Positions 40,601-47,373 of a stretch of 64,000 nucleotides of DNA are shown here, in pieces. The position numbers and the translations under genes were made by a program. Numbering within the stretch: the stretch's first letter is position 1; each line of letters starts with the position of its first letter. The notes below the pieces were generated by a model. It was not told the origin of the DNA and searched no databases. It saw only the letters and a list, made by a program, of their open reading frames with translations. This stretch comes from Incurvaria masculella (lineage: Eukaryota; Arthropoda; Insecta; Lepidoptera; Incurvariidae): assembly GCA_946894095.1 (NCBI GenBank), contig OX335643.1, positions 8,295,036-8,359,035 on the forward strand. The letters run 5' to 3'.

Positions 40601-41921
40601 CGTACAAACTTCATACCCATACAAACTTTTACGTGGTTTACTTCTTCAAGCTGTTAAATAAAAAATGTCAGTTTGCTTAATGCCCATTGTGCGTGCTTTT
40701 AAATTTCTCCATACATTTGAAAACTCTAGTCGATCAGTTTGGTGTAAACACCAATTTTAGTGATGAGTCGGACTAGAGGCTCTAACACACATGCTCTTGA
40801 TACAATGGCGACTTCAGAGAGACAGGTTTAAGACTCAATTCGGTTTGTGTGGACTGCAGCGGTTAGATGGGGGACATATTTGCAAAAATATTGATATTTG
40901 TCATGAAAGGTTGCATATTTGCTTCTTTTTGCATATTTGGTTCCTTCTATACTGGTTTGATAGAATCCGCGGATCTTTAGTAGTTTGACTACCAAAAAGT
41001 TAAAATAAATGAAATGAAAATTAAATATGGCATGAAATGTTGATTTTCGTGAACTCTTATACCGCTTAACTCATGCGCATATTTCTTGTCGGAGATCCAA
41101 AAGTATACTCAAAACAGCTTCATTCATTCATTCAAGAACACCGAAGAAACAACAATATGAATGATCTTATGCTGAGATTCAAAGACATTTCTTCTGTCTT
41201 GAGACAATGCTCGAGATTCAAAGACATTTCTTCTGTCTTGAGATAATGCTCAAGTCTTCAGACTGCCAAATTTGACATTACTGCCATACATTTTATGTCA
41301 ATATTTACAGTCTGAAGTACGCCTTGTGGACACGTAAGTATCAGAAAGATACGCTTCTAATTTAATTGATATTTGGGATTTAATATCAGGCAACAATTAT
41401 CTATGTCTGCACGTATTTGTCCTTTCGAAATATATGTATCCTGTGTCACAGAACAGAAAAATAAATATAAAGATCTTCTTTTACCTGTTATTTGACTTGC
41501 TTTAGATTTTTCAGCAAAACAAAAACGTGCAGACACAGATATTTATTGTCAAAGATACCAAATACCAAGCAAATTGAAACAGTCTTTTTCTGATAAGTAA
41601 ACTACGTTTGAATGGGGAACATAGCTTGTATGTATATTTGAATGAGTGAGAAAGGTTTTAAAATTGTATTAATGCAACAAACACAAACCTCATGTCTTTC
41701 ATGAAGATGATCGGGTGCTTGCACGGATTCTGAACGAGCAGACGCTCAAAGTAAGCGGAGCATGCACTCAGCACCACCTTGTGGCAGCGCAGCTGCCGGT
41801 TCTCACAGGCGAGGGTGACATCCGCGAAATTTTCTGTCGACAGCAGCTTGGGGAACACCGTCTGCAGGTTGCTGTGGTAGGAGTTCCACCGGACGCAGAA
41901 CTGCTGCGGCGCCAGCGCCAT
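13536..41921 (-). CDS. BTB/POZ-Psq transcription factor gene with three alternative 3' ends (gene-level entry)
   Basis: The common part is five exons encoding 232 codons plus one base: a BTB/POZ domain (about residues 8-115, with [34 protein letters not shown] and [13 protein letters not shown]), then Ala/Gly-rich and acidic linkers with a KKRR basic patch. The last common exon ends in phase 1. Three downstream cassettes each begin with two bases that complete this codon and each encodes a Psq helix-turn-helix: A 587 aa, B 381 aa, C 438 aa in total. BTB domains dimerise and Psq domains bind DNA, so the isoforms are probably nuclear regulators sharing partners but differing in target sites, as in lola, mod(mdg4) and pipsqueak-class genes. 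I cannot assign an orthologue name. Exon boundaries come from splice-site sequence and phase only. Confidence 0.85.
13655..14390 (-). other. intron between the last two cassette C exons
   Basis: AT-rich intron. A small hairpin (ACCATAGAGT, GTTT, ACTCTATGGT) lies at 14348-14371, about 20 bases from the donor of the 58-nt exon. No transposon was recognised. Confidence 0.6.
14391..14448 (-). CDS. BTB-Psq gene, cassette C 58-nt exon completing the Psq domain
   Basis: Acceptor TCGTTCTTGCAG and donor CAG|GTAACAC. The first base completes the Arg codon begun in the previous exon, and 19 codons follow: [19 protein letters not shown], ending in phase 0. The sequence supplies the end of the Psq recognition helix ([11 protein letters not shown]) and an RRRGR basic run reminiscent of an AT-hook. 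It is too short to appear in any ORF list. It is the only sequence between 15298 and 13646 that converts the phase-2 end of the preceding exon to the phase-0 start of the last exon while continuing the domain. Confidence 0.82.
15298..15437 (-). CDS. BTB-Psq gene, cassette C Psq helix-turn-helix exon
   Basis: Acceptor CATGTTGCAG, 46 codons in phase 0, and donor ATCAG|GTATGC leaving phase 2. It encodes [17 protein letters not shown], then [17 protein letters not shown], the first two helices and the start of the recognition helix of a Psq-type domain (about residues 346-393 of isoform C). The domain is split at the same place and phase as in cassette A, just after the Arg that starts the recognition-helix end. 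A 51-bp imperfect tandem duplication (GTGTAAACA...GGAACGC) lies immediately downstream in the intron (15172-15270). Confidence 0.85.
15586..15620. repeat. perfect 15-bp hairpin
   Basis: GAACTAACTATTGTA, five bases CTCGT, then TACAATAGTTAGTTC. It lies in the intron between cassette C exons at 15437 and 15975. Confidence 0.8.
15975..16094 (-). CDS. BTB-Psq gene, cassette C second exon
   Basis: Acceptor TGTTTGACAG, donor CAG|GTGAGC, exactly 40 codons in phase 0. The product, [17 protein letters not shown] then [17 protein letters not shown] and VISIHQ, is a Ser/Asn/Val-rich linker with no recognised domain. The GC content stands out from the AT-rich flanks, and both phases match the neighbouring exons. 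Confidence 0.78.
16155..16490. repeat. dispersed repeat with copies at 57545, 58620 and 60490
   Basis: About 16160-16230 is the reverse complement of 58620-58715 (GCTCCCTGCTGGCCAGTATT, CCGGATGGGTAGCTCTGTTA). About 16350-16480 contains GCGGTTCACTAAAAGTGAC and, reversed, CTTTTAGTGAACCGCATG, an internal inverted repeat related to 60530-60600 and 57585-57655. Confidence 0.6.
16500..16765 (-). repeat. dispersed lepidopteran-type repeat, reversed copy
   Basis: It runs from AAGCCGCACACGAAGGGTTC through GACAGACGGACGGCCAGCGG to GGGTTCCGTTTTCACCCTTT and GGAACCCTAAAAA, matching 62690-62985 in reverse. A fragment of the GGGCGTGA-ended MITE (16766-16799) abuts it. Confidence 0.7.
16991..17181 (-). CDS. 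BTB-Psq gene, cassette C first exon
   Basis: Acceptor TGTCCCGCAG; the first two bases complete an Asp codon with the phase-1 end of common exon 5. Then 63 codons lead to donor ACG|GTGAGG in phase 0. The product starts [19 protein letters not shown], continues with an Ala/Gly/Val-rich low-complexity stretch and ends in [13 protein letters not shown]. Several overlapping frames are open because of the GC-rich repeats. This one alone has splice phases that fit both sides. Confidence 0.8.
19450..19748 (+). repeat. SINE-like family copy
   Basis: It starts GTAGGGGCTAGAGGACTTGC, passes GAGTTGGATAAGAGCATTTC and GCCCGGGTTGGTACCACTG, and ends GTGTTAGCCATCCATGTCAG with an A run. It lacks the GGTCCTGGCATGGCACC segment. 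Confidence 0.65.
19812..19906. repeat. two-copy perfect tandem duplication, 47 bp
   Basis: GAAAATGATTATAATAGTTT and the following 27 bases, ending AGTGATGTTG, occur twice head to tail without a visible mismatch. Confidence 0.85.
20837..20842 (-). terminator. candidate polyadenylation signal of isoform B
   Basis: TTTATT on the + strand (AATAAA on the - strand) lies about 250 bases after the cassette B stop. Such a signal is expected for an isoform that ends before cassette C, but AT-rich sequence makes chance occurrence likely. Confidence 0.4.
21090..21538 (-). CDS. BTB-Psq gene, cassette B (single terminal exon)
   Basis: Acceptor CTGGCTTGCAG; two bases complete a Gly codon from common exon 5. 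Then 148 codons and TAG at 21092-21090 make a 381-aa isoform. The Psq domain lies at about residues 305-346: [20 protein letters not shown] then [19 protein letters not shown]. Before it is an acidic/aromatic region with [12 protein letters not shown] and a GRRPN basic spot; after it comes [16 protein letters not shown]. Unlike cassettes A and C, the Psq coding sequence has no intron. Confidence 0.9.
22290..22400 (+). pseudogene. LINE C-terminal fragment
   Basis: The + strand frame reads [20 protein letters not shown], resembling the (L)RWFGH(V/I)ER motif near the C-terminus of many insect LINE reverse transcriptases. It is very short and degraded. Confidence 0.4.
22490..22860 (-). pseudogene. 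LINE reverse transcriptase N-terminal fragment
   Basis: The - strand frame ending at 22624 contains [20 protein letters not shown] and MQFRQGTV, the segment just before the reverse transcriptase domain in jockey/R1-type elements. Stops and frame changes follow directly. It is related to the element at 48020-49050 (AKEKADLLVDLFAAKFRRDD there). Confidence 0.65.
24118..24390. repeat. dispersed repeat tail
   Basis: It starts AACTAGCTAACGTCTCCGGC and ends near AAACACATAAATATTATAAA then AGCTAGGATA. This block style (a CTAGCT start with an AT-rich 3' end) is common for LINE or Helitron remnants in Lepidoptera. I cannot place it in a family with confidence. Confidence 0.4.
24597..25005. mobile_element. 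GGGCGTGA-ended MITE, full-length copy
   Basis: The left end TTAAGGGTGTGATAAGAGCC with GATTGCATTCAGTT and the right end GAATGCAATCAGGTG with TCACGCCCTCAA are inverted repeats of about 35 bp with some divergence. The interior of about 340 bases is AT-rich and non-coding. Related fragments lie at 10735-10925 and 16766-16799. Confidence 0.75.
25751..25836. repeat. hairpin element, 39-bp arms
   Basis: ATGCTGCGATTCATAGACC and TTACTCGTGCTTGGCTTAGC, about 7 loop bases, then GCTAAGCTAAGCACGAGTAA and GGCCTATGAATCTCAGCAT. Only about three mismatches occur across 39 bp, a pre-miRNA-sized fold. A related TGCTGAGATTCA block occurs near 41170. Confidence 0.8.
27255..27663 (-). CDS. BTB-Psq gene, cassette A terminal exon
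   Basis: Acceptor AATCCTTCCAG; one base completes the Arg codon begun at 28475, and the exon runs to TAG at 27257-27255. It starts [20 protein letters not shown], the recognition-helix half of the Psq domain ([10 protein letters not shown] is the family core). It continues into a Gln/Lys-rich stretch and an acidic C-terminal tail ([17 protein letters not shown]). It provides residues 452-587 of isoform A. The antisense open frames over this exon have no family resemblance. Confidence 0.92.
27664..28474 (-). other. intron inside the cassette A Psq domain
   Basis: Phase-2 intron (donor AG|GTGAGA, acceptor TTCCAG|G). It holds a GAAA/AAGA-rich microsatellite near 27705-27725 and a dispersed-repeat fragment with CCGTCCTTCCGTGCTCGCTG near 28375. 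No gene seen. Confidence 0.65.
28475..29132 (-). CDS. BTB-Psq gene, cassette A first exon (linker, AT-hook, Psq start)
   Basis: Acceptor GATTGTTTTTCAG; two bases complete an Ala codon with common exon 5, then 218 codons and two bases remain (phase 2). The N-terminal 140 residues are charged and helical-looking ([20 protein letters not shown], then [14 protein letters not shown]), with no family I recognise. At about residues 375-381 of the isoform is ARRGRPP, an AT-hook core. After it [20 protein letters not shown] begins the Psq domain, which finishes in the exon at 27663. The combination of minor-groove (AT-hook) and Psq motifs supports a DNA-binding nuclear protein. Confidence 0.92.
29133..31070 (-). 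other. intron before cassette A
   Basis: Contains the MITE at 29699-29860. Around 30140-30350 the sequence is less AT-rich (GCGTCTCACGCGCACGCGC) and could be regulatory, but no coding exon with the right phase was found. Otherwise AT-rich. Confidence 0.5.
29699..29860. mobile_element. MITE with about 30-bp inverted ends
   Basis: The left end ACCGGCCAGTCAGTTCGC with TTACGAATTCGC is mirrored by the right end GTGAATTCGTAAGCGAAC with TCACTGGCCGGC. The interior of about 100 bases carries CTCGAGTTCCAATGGCGCG. Other copies lie at 8310-8455, about 7858-8010 and, partial, near 40096-40180. Confidence 0.75.
31071..31116 (-). CDS. BTB-Psq gene, common exon 5 (alternative splicing hub)
   Basis: A 46-nt exon: acceptor CCGTTTCAG, then [15 protein letters not shown] and one base (phase 1), donor G|GTGAGTATT, a strong consensus. 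It is the last exon shared by all three isoforms; its phase-1 end fits the two-base starts at 29132, 21538 and 17181. Short and acidic, it extends the acidic end of exon 4. The only open frame containing it runs on both sides into intron and is not itself a gene. Confidence 0.85.
31658..31980 (-). repeat. SINE-like family copy
   Basis: From GGAACCTGACATGGATAGCT (reversed 3' end) through AGGTGCCATGCCATGACCTT and AACTGGATGGAAAAAAACAC to GCACTTATCCAACTCAGAAA and TCAAGTCCTCTAGCCCCTAC (reversed 5' end). Almost full length in the - orientation, the same strand as the host gene. Confidence 0.7.
32248..32452. mobile_element. MITE with 8-bp target duplication and a TTAGG core
   Basis: The direct repeat ACGCAGCG flanks the element (32240-32247 and 32453-32460). 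The ends are inverted repeats of about 40 bp: TCATAAAGTCCAAAAAGCAC near 32257 versus GCTTTTTGGACTTTATGA near 32426-32443. The centre holds four TTAGG repeats and a partial one (32331-32354), the insect telomere motif. There is no coding capacity. An 8-bp duplication is usual for hAT-type elements. Confidence 0.75.
32560..32720 (-). repeat. SINE-like family fragment joined to another dispersed repeat
   Basis: CAGACATGGAACGCCACACA and ATTAGGTGCCATGCCATGAC are the reversed 3' part of the family. At 32690-32715 follows TCCGTCCTTCCTTGCTCGCT, a separate dispersed motif. Confidence 0.55.
33096..33274 (-). CDS. BTB-Psq gene, common exon 4 (Gly-rich and acidic linker)
   Basis: Acceptor CGTGTGGGCAG; two bases complete the Gly codon from exon 3, and 59 codons follow to donor GAG|GTTAGG (phase 0). 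It encodes a run of Gly from GGC repeats, then [19 protein letters not shown] with a KKRR basic patch that could serve nuclear import. It ends in an acidic segment, [18 protein letters not shown] and IEFNE. The GGC run is a place where length differences between alleles are likely. The antisense frame over this exon is a shadow. Confidence 0.87.
33822..34150 (-). repeat. SINE-like family, best full-length copy, with tRNA-like head
   Basis: Read on the - strand it starts GTAGGTACTAGAGGACTTGC. It then carries GAGAGGTTATGGGTTCAAAT, where GGGTTCAAATC resembles an RNA polymerase III box B, then GAGTTGGATAAGTGCACC, a middle with CCCGGGTTGGTACCACCGC, and a 3' end TAGCCGTCCATGTCCAGTTA. Length is about 330 bp. 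The box B-like motif and A-rich 3' ends of sister copies suggest a tRNA-derived SINE; box A is not convincing. Confidence 0.6.
34356..35584 (+). mobile_element. 5'-truncated non-LTR retrotransposon with 13-bp target duplication
   Basis: ACTCGAGACGTAG stands at 34356-34368 and again at 35572-35584, an exact target-site duplication. Between them lies a 5'-truncated LINE ending in an ACA/CAA repeat tail (CCGACAACAACAACA). The insertion is antisense to the BTB-Psq gene, within intron 3. The perfect duplication and open frame point to a recent event. Confidence 0.9.
34377..35489 (+). CDS. LINE ORF2 C-terminal part with RNase H domain
   Basis: 370 codons without a stop, belonging to the truncated LINE. 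It begins in the segment after the reverse transcriptase ([20 protein letters not shown]). It then has an RNase H domain with the acidic residues in YTDGSK (Asp100), FQAES (Glu135), LTDSAS (Asp161) and HGND (Asp210), and a His in IKGHSG. Towards the end [13 protein letters not shown] is followed by a [15 protein letters not shown] cysteine/histidine block. RNase H at the C-terminus places it among the I/R1/LOA-type LINEs rather than RTE. The start used is simply the first ATG after truncation; no native product is implied. Confidence 0.88.
   Translation: MRTTPSTALEVLLGLPPLDLIIQREAAAAAFRLRTTGFWSGETRAQDTTILSIALEENPLLGVRCDRIPKTYNFDRLYTIELSEGPKDYSGLREVRVYTDGSKTEYGTGVGCFSADLNIKRTVMLGSGNSIFQAESVGLIEAAAAIKQREMVDYTIRILTDSASVLKALANQTFTSGLITQCHEALQDISIDNRITLQWIKGHSGSHGNDAADDLAKAGSSLKPVGPEPLMPTPFSEVKTWLRKRMTRAHTARWSSTADCRQSREVVPAPDPHLTRKLLQLHRPQLRTVVSLLTGHCQLNKHLHTIGVTDSPPPSRACLEAEETPAHIVMECRQLQTFCTGVFSFERSDPTVWKDPKGLLRFVEELGWLK
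35830..38664. repeat. 91-bp minisatellite derived from exon 3 and its splice donor
   Basis: The site GGCATTAGCCATCC occurs 31 times from 35837 to 38584, at 91-base steps except one of 108. Each unit (+ strand) reads GTGGCATTAGCCATCCATAA, then CCAGTGACATAAAG, then GTGTGTGGAGAGGTGGCTCA, then CCGTCAGCGCAGTCGAGCTG and CGCGCGCAG. The last 28 bases are identical to the end of exon 3 at 38637-38664, and the preceding CTCAC is the exon's donor GTGAG reversed. The TTAGCCATCCATAA...ACATAAA part resembles the 3' end of the SINE-like family (TTAGCCATCCATGT...CATAAA). The 60-codon frames repeating through it are artefacts. The leftmost units are the most diverged. Confidence 0.97.
38637..38765 (-). CDS. 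BTB-Psq gene, common exon 3
   Basis: Acceptor CATTATGCAG (AG at 38767-38766); two bases complete the Gly codon from exon 2. Then come 42 codons and one base, with donor ACG|GTGAGC. The product starts [18 protein letters not shown], continues [18 protein letters not shown] and ends QLDCADG. It is Ala/Ser-rich linker with no recognised domain. The final 28 bases and the donor are reiterated about 30 times downstream in the adjacent minisatellite. If a downstream donor were used, the frame would continue [15 protein letters not shown] to a stop. Confidence 0.85.
38766..40357 (-). other. intron between common exons 2 and 3
   Basis: Donor AGG|GTGAGT, acceptor TGCAG at 38766. It contains the fold-back element at 39171-39539 and a fragment of the 29699-type MITE at about 40096-40180. 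No exon recognised otherwise. Confidence 0.65.
39171..39539. mobile_element. TTAA-flanked fold-back MITE, arms about 170 bp
   Basis: The left arm starts TTAAGGCTGTTCCGACCCAT and the right arm ends ATGGGTCGGAACATGCTTAA. Further pairs are GCACTTTAAG with CTTAAAGTGC and GCAGCGAAAACA with TGTTTTCGCTGC. The arms are continuous almost to the centre (GCGCCATCTAACGG near 39353). Non-coding, 369 bp, in an intron of the BTB-Psq gene. Confidence 0.8.
40358..40467 (-). CDS. BTB-Psq gene, common exon 2 (second half of the BTB domain)
   Basis: Acceptor GACGCCGTCAG; one base completes the Arg codon of exon 1, then 36 codons and one base remain, with donor G|GTGAGTTG. It encodes [18 protein letters not shown] then [18 protein letters not shown], the second half of a BTB/POZ domain of the insect Broad/Tramtrack/Bric-a-brac type (YKGEVNV and SAEALQIRG are hallmark blocks). 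The longer open frame around it includes intron sequence on both sides; the boundaries here follow splice sites and the known BTB alignment. Confidence 0.95.
40468..41688 (-). other. intron between the two BTB exons
   Basis: An intron at this position in BTB domains is common in insects. Contents: a fragment of the TTAA-type MITE near 41085 (TTCTTGTCGGAGATCC), a two-copy 39-bp tandem repeat at 41174-41251 (GAGATTCAAAGACATTTCTT), and an inverted repeat pairing ACAATTATCTATGTCTGCAC near 41391 with GTGCAGACACAGATATTTAT near 41528. Confidence 0.6.
41689..41921 (-). CDS. BTB-Psq gene, exon 1 with start codon (first half of the BTB domain)
   Basis: ATG at 41921-41919 in the context GTCAAGATGGC, then 77 codons and two bases, with donor AG|GTTTGTG. 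It encodes [18 protein letters not shown], then [33 protein letters not shown] and [10 protein letters not shown], the first half of a BTB/POZ domain. In this family the domain starts within about ten residues of the initiator Met, which supports this start. Upstream 5' UTR exon(s) are expected but were not located with certainty. Confidence 0.95.
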
Positions 41922-42329
41922 CTTGACGGCGGTATAACCTCAAAATAACATCAAGATAGCCGCCGATTCGTGGTGGGTAGATTGGATCTTTGGTTGAAAG
42001 TTCTATAGGTACTCAAGTTTATATTTTTAGTTCACTGGTTTAGTTAGAATTTCACACAAATGTTACTTGAATATTGTGATTTTGTGACGAAAATAATGTT
42101 TTTTTAAGTTTAATTCTATCACAGTTCTTTCTAAAAGGTCACACGCACAAATTGTAACAAAAATAAGTAAAAATTCAAAATACTACTAGTTTTTTTAAGT
42201 GTTTTTGGTATTTCATAGAAACAATTTATGACTAGATTGTATAGCTGCCAATTGTAGATTTAGAATTCGAGGAGATCTGAAACAAATGACATTAAAAACG
42301 TTAAAAGATTTTCGAAGTCTTTGGAACTA

Positions 42330-43045
42330 AGCGATGGGTGTTTACGAATAAAAACAATCGAATTATTCGATTGTTCTCATTAATCGATTCATTTGAATAT
42401 AAATCTACATTATTCGATTGTTGCACAGCGCTACGTAGCGCTACGGAGCGGAGGAGCGTCCAAATATTATCAAACACTCCAGCACGTCGCGACTGCGCAA
42501 CTGATGCGAGTGAACGAGATAGAATCGACACGCGACCTCAATGCAATTGTACGCGCCGCGCGCAATCGACGAGTAGCGCATACGCACCGCACCGAATACA
42601 ATTGTACGTGTGCGCCGTCTCATTTGCTCAGCTCAGTGCGATGTAGCAATGGGTCACGGGTAATTTGGTCGCGCGATCTTTTTTTTGCTCATTCCATAAC
42701 ATTTAGGAATGATAGTAGACTTAGGACTTCTGAGGACCGCAGAACATTTTTTGTTTTGCTCATCCGATAAAATTTTTAGGAACGATTGCGAATTTGGGAC
42801 TCCTGCGGAGGCATGACCTTTTTTTTGGTCATTTTACATTTTTGCGGAAGATTTTCAGGTTGTTCGGTTAGACCCGGGTCGCGAAAAACTGGCGGAGACG
42901 CTCCGCCTGTCGCTAGTCCGCCCGCATCGATTGTAACGCGATTTGATTTTTTATTCGACTGTTTATTCGCGGCGACGAATAAATCGACATTCGAATATAT
43001 GACTGAACAATTGCAATTGTTTTTCTATTACGATCGCCCATCGCT
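42330..43045. mobile_element. MITE-like element with GCGATGGG ends
   Basis: It starts AGCGATGGGTGTTTACGAAT with ATTCGATTGTTC and ends CGATCGCCCATCGCT. Inside are paired AT-rich blocks (GAATAAAAACAATCG and CGACGAATAAATCG) and a central GC-rich part. The same AGCGATGGG end occurs at 51829 and 57386. The ends and size suggest a hAT-like non-autonomous element, but no clean target duplication is visible. Small frames across it are not genes. Confidence 0.55.
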
Positions 43046-43317
43046 AGTGGAGCTGACAATAATCAGATCCGAGAGACACATTGTAAGTTTTAATGAGAGC
43101 CTCGGTAGCCTACTGGCAGGACACCTTGGATTTTGATCTGGTGGTAAAGCGCCTCTAGGCAAGATCCTGGATGACAGTGTGTCCTAATGTCTTTTGCACG
43201 TAATCAATTCCTCCTAATACAAACGCTTTAGGTACATGCGTTGCGGATATTAACTGCAAAGATTAAACATTCAAACCTACTCACAGTACCCTGCAGAAAT
43301 TAATGTATATCAGACGT

Positions 43318-43450
43318 TGGAAAGAGATATCGGCTAGTTTTGGCTTCGTATAGTGTCATCTCTGTCGCCTGTAGTACACAGGTACCGAGTGACAGCATGT
43401 GACTGCGACGAGGCTCTACAATGCCGAAACTAGCTGATTATCTCTTTCCA
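43318..43450. mobile_element. 133-bp MITE with 27-bp inverted ends
   Basis: The left end TGGAAAGAGATATCGGCTAG with TTTTGGC pairs with GCCGAAA and CTAGCTGATTATCTCTTTCC with A at the right end. A central GTAGTACACAGGTAC lies between. Confidence 0.75.
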
Positions 43451-45899
43451 GTGCACAATATCCAGTGTCCACAGTCGAATAAAGAGTTTATGATACACAT
43501 CCGGTTGAATGAAAAGATGAACAGTCGAAATACTTTGACTTTTGGAAACAATTATAATGTTGAGTATAGATTAAAACATAGTCGAGGATGTCTACTAGCT
43601 ACTGAGTACACAAAACCCTAACAAAATTGAATCAGAGGTTGTATTTAAACACCATTCATTTTTACGTTTAACCGGAAGTGTATCCTTTAACCTTTGGTTG
43701 ACTGTACCTATTCCCATTATCACAAAAATCGTATTTCGTACATACCTATGAAATTCGTTGAAAGATGCGACGTACCTACTTGCTTAGTTCGAAAAAGCAT
43801 AGTTAATATGTTTCCAGTACATTTTGTATGAAAACGAATGCATTCTTACAAATAGGCACACAAAACTACGACACAAAGTTCACACTTAAAATAATCAGAC
43901 GGGCAAACGTATAAGAAATTTAAACAACACAACATTTCTTATTTTACATTTACAAACGAAAGAATAGGTATTTCCATGAAAAACATTTTTTTGTTCAAAA
44001 TCACCATTTTTTTACATGACAGCTGTCACTTAGCTGTCATCAAAGAAAAAGGGTTGCTGCTAATTAGAAAACGGCTAATTAGCAATACGTCTGGAAAAGT
44101 CTGACTAGAGTAAAGACTTTTCTGTGACAAAAGTACTCAGTTACAAAAAGTGCAATCTTAAGTACAAATCGTTTGGTTAGTAGGCACATATTTAATACGT
44201 TTCTTGTCCACGTTTTAATACTTAATAGATATTTTAACCTTTAAATCCGTCGGTCACAAGATGTTTGAAAATTCTGAAAAACACTAGAATAGGTATACAC
44301 TTAAGTAGTTGTGGAGCAAACAGTCATACTTTTTAAGGAAAAGCTAGAATTCTGAAGAGCAAATTATGTATGAAATTGCTAAATAATCGTTGTACGTCTT
44401 GAGACCCCACGTCCATGTCCAGCAGTGACGGGACCCTCGGCACGTGAACATGTTCAAGCTTGACCGGTTTTTTCTAGGGGTTAGCTACACTCATCATAGA
44501 TTAGTACAAATATCCTATGCACCACACATGTTCTTTGTGTTATACGGCGAATAATTTGTATTTTGTTACACGCAAGTGTAAAATAGCAGTTAGATAGCAG
44601 CAAATTAAGTTTATAGTTTATTTAAGGTCGAAAAAAAATTTTGAGTACCAACGATTTATCAAAAGTTTGTTTCTCTGCCGAACCGCCACGCTAGGGTATA
44701 GAATTGCCTGCAGCCTGTGCTGCAGGCGAGAGCTTTTAATTGTTCTGCAATAATTCTAAAATTGGCTGGCAAGGTACCTCACTTAGCGTGGTTTACTGAT
44801 TTCACTAAATACTTACGTGTTTTTTTCAGCCGTGTGACATTATTTTAGAATACAAAAAAAAATTCTTCAAAATATGTGCGCCTAAACTGCAAAAGAACTT
44901 TCCATTACACACAGATTTCAGCAGGTAAATCGCGAATGGTGTTGGAACCCTTTTTTACATACTAAGACGGGCTACTAGCTTAAAAAAAGTAAAATAATGT
45001 AGTAGTTTGTATAAAGGTTAGTATATCTCGGATGTTAAAACACTATAGATATCAAATTTTAAATTAATTCTGAACCATGATTTAACCCGGATTGAAATGC
45101 GCATTTGAATATTACACAATAAAAAGAAACCTTTGCTTTTAAACCCTTGTCTTCAATAGAGACCGGGCGTTACCGTCAGGCCGCGGCTTTAAATAATTAA
45201 ATAAATGATAAGCCGAAAGACTAGTGCTATAAACATAACAAGTGAGGCGTATCGCAATGCAACGAAATCCCAAGATCCTTTAGCGAATACTATTTTAGTG
45301 CAGTTCAGACGAGGCACATGTATTTACATACATACTAGCAAGTATTCGTAGGCCATGGGCCTAAAACATTATTATTAATTGAGCAACCTGTCATTAGGGA
45401 ATTCGCCATAAAACGCATATGTACTTACGACATAAGTTAGTTTAGTTTGACTACCAAACATTTAAATTAATAAAAAAATAAAAGTTAGTTGCAAACTTTT
45501 TAGTAATTAGTAATAGGTGCTAATTATTGTCATGTTGCGAAAGCAATTATTATGATTCTTTTGACTACGTTTACTTTGGTGTTTTTTTTAATCTTTGGAT
45601 AGTTTTTAACAATACCATAATATCAAACCTAAAAAACCAGACCTTCTGTAGGCCACTCGGAAAGAAAAACGTGTAAGTGAATTAAGAAATGTTTTTAAAT
45701 ATTCTTACAGGTGTATGTGAAGACTTAATATCAGCTAAGAAAATAAAATGCGCGTTGCTCCTAGCGATAGAAGTAAGTAATTATTCAGTGGTATTCAGAG
45801 TGAACCTGTCAAAACTTAGTACGGGATTAGCCTGGACACAAACGAACGGACAAAGAGCTATTTAGTCCGACCATAATACGCGCAATAAAGTTAGTCCAC

Positions 45900-46370
45900 C
45901 CACTCTGAATACTGCTGTATAGTAACCTCTCTTCCCCCGCTTCCAATCCGCCGCCACCGCGCGCCGCCGCCGGCGTCCCGCGGGCCGTCTTCCCTTTCAT
46001 TACTAGAGACGCTGCTGAGGCACTCGCACCCAAATATTCCCCAAAAGGCATACATTCTTTTTCGTAACTTTAGACCCGCCAGTAAAGAAATTTCACTTCA
46101 AAGTCCTGCCTGTTCTTTATTTATGATGTAGTAAATTTTTACGCCCGCTCCTGGCCCAAGCGTTAGGTTCAGGCGTGGCGTTTGGCCCCAAAATGCGTCG
46201 CGTCCAAATATAGCGTGCGCCTAGCGCGCCGCGCCCGAGCCAGGTGGAGGGACCCCCGCGCGCGCTATTTTGGTCCCGCGCCCCCCGGAGGTCAACAACC
46301 GGCGGCTCCGCGTCTCCCTGCCGCTCCTGCTTCCCTGGGGGGCTTCGCTTGCGTTGGACTAGGTTTTATG
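45900..46370 (-). promoter_or_regulatory. GC-rich island, candidate promoter/5' UTR of the BTB-Psq gene
   Basis: Two GC-rich blocks (45940-46000 and 46140-46345) with many CpGs stand out from AT-rich surroundings, 4 kb upstream of the start codon. On the - strand a possible 5' UTR exon could end at a GAAGAGAG|GTTACT site near 45925. There is no long conserved frame. I infer a promoter only from composition and position; it could also be part of an unrelated gene. Confidence 0.35.
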
Positions 46371-47373
46371 AACATTTGATTTTAGGGGCCGTCTCCTTGT
46401 AGCTTGTGGTCTTTTCATATATTTTAAATAACTTAATAACTAATAACTAGGTAAACGAAGCTAAATCTGGAAAGCACATAATCAGGATAAAAATATTTAT
46501 TTCATAAAAATCCCGATATAGGTAGGTCAGTTCAACAATTCACTTTAGGACCAGTCTCATATCTTATGAGCATTTTACTTGATTAGGGCTGTCAAATTAT
46601 CAAAGCCAAATCTTGTCTAATAGAAGATAGGGCCAAATAAAACTATAAGTACATTTAAAACATTGCATAACCTTAAAATTGTTTTTATAGACATAAAAAT
46701 GAAAGGGACACATATTTTTTTGACAACTGATAAATGCTATATGTGTTTCATGTGACATCAAGAGACATTTTCACGAAAGGCGACGAAAATGTCGATAAAC
46801 TCAAAAAAAACAATTTAAAATGTACCTTAGCCACCGTAAACATTCATCTGACAATCAAAATACAAAACCAGTAACAACCATATCCAGCTTTTATCCTGTT
46901 TTAGACAAATTCTTAAGCTCTTTATTATTTCTCCAGTCAGAAGGGGTCATTGCCACACATTATACACGCCGATGAAGACAGAAAAATCATCGTCCTGTTC
47001 TCTGTTATTCGACACTTGAGAGACTCACTATTTTTTCTTGCGTTGTGTTGAGATGAATATAACTATATTAAAATGTAACAGATACTAGTTAGGTTATTAG
47101 TTAATCAGTTTAATTTTATTTATTATGAACCAATTTTAATAGATTTGAAATACGTTCTCTAAAGCACTTAGTAAAGAGGTATTATTTAAATCTATATTGG
47201 CAAAAATATACTAATTGGGTTCCCGACTAATTCAATCATATTCAGGGTGGTCCACGTCTTAAATTCTTACAGCCAACCCTAAATAAGACTGTTGTAGCAA
47301 TTTCACCCAAAACAAACATTAAAATTTAAGTAGGTTTTCCAATTTATGAGGACCCGATCACTAATTTTATCAC

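Larger units (their letters stand above)
41922..47373. other. region upstream of the BTB-Psq start codon
   Basis: Besides the MITEs at 42330 and 43318 and the GC-rich island at 45900, the sequence is AT-rich and gene-free by eye. Near 44706-44727 an 8-bp stem palindrome (GCCTGCAG...CTGCAGGC) is present. This stretch probably includes 5' UTR introns and the promoter of the gene. Confidence 0.4.

Noticed and set aside
42338..42770. Coding exons within 42.3-42.8 kb
   Set aside because: The frames lie inside a MITE-like element, overlap each other on both strands and show no domain.
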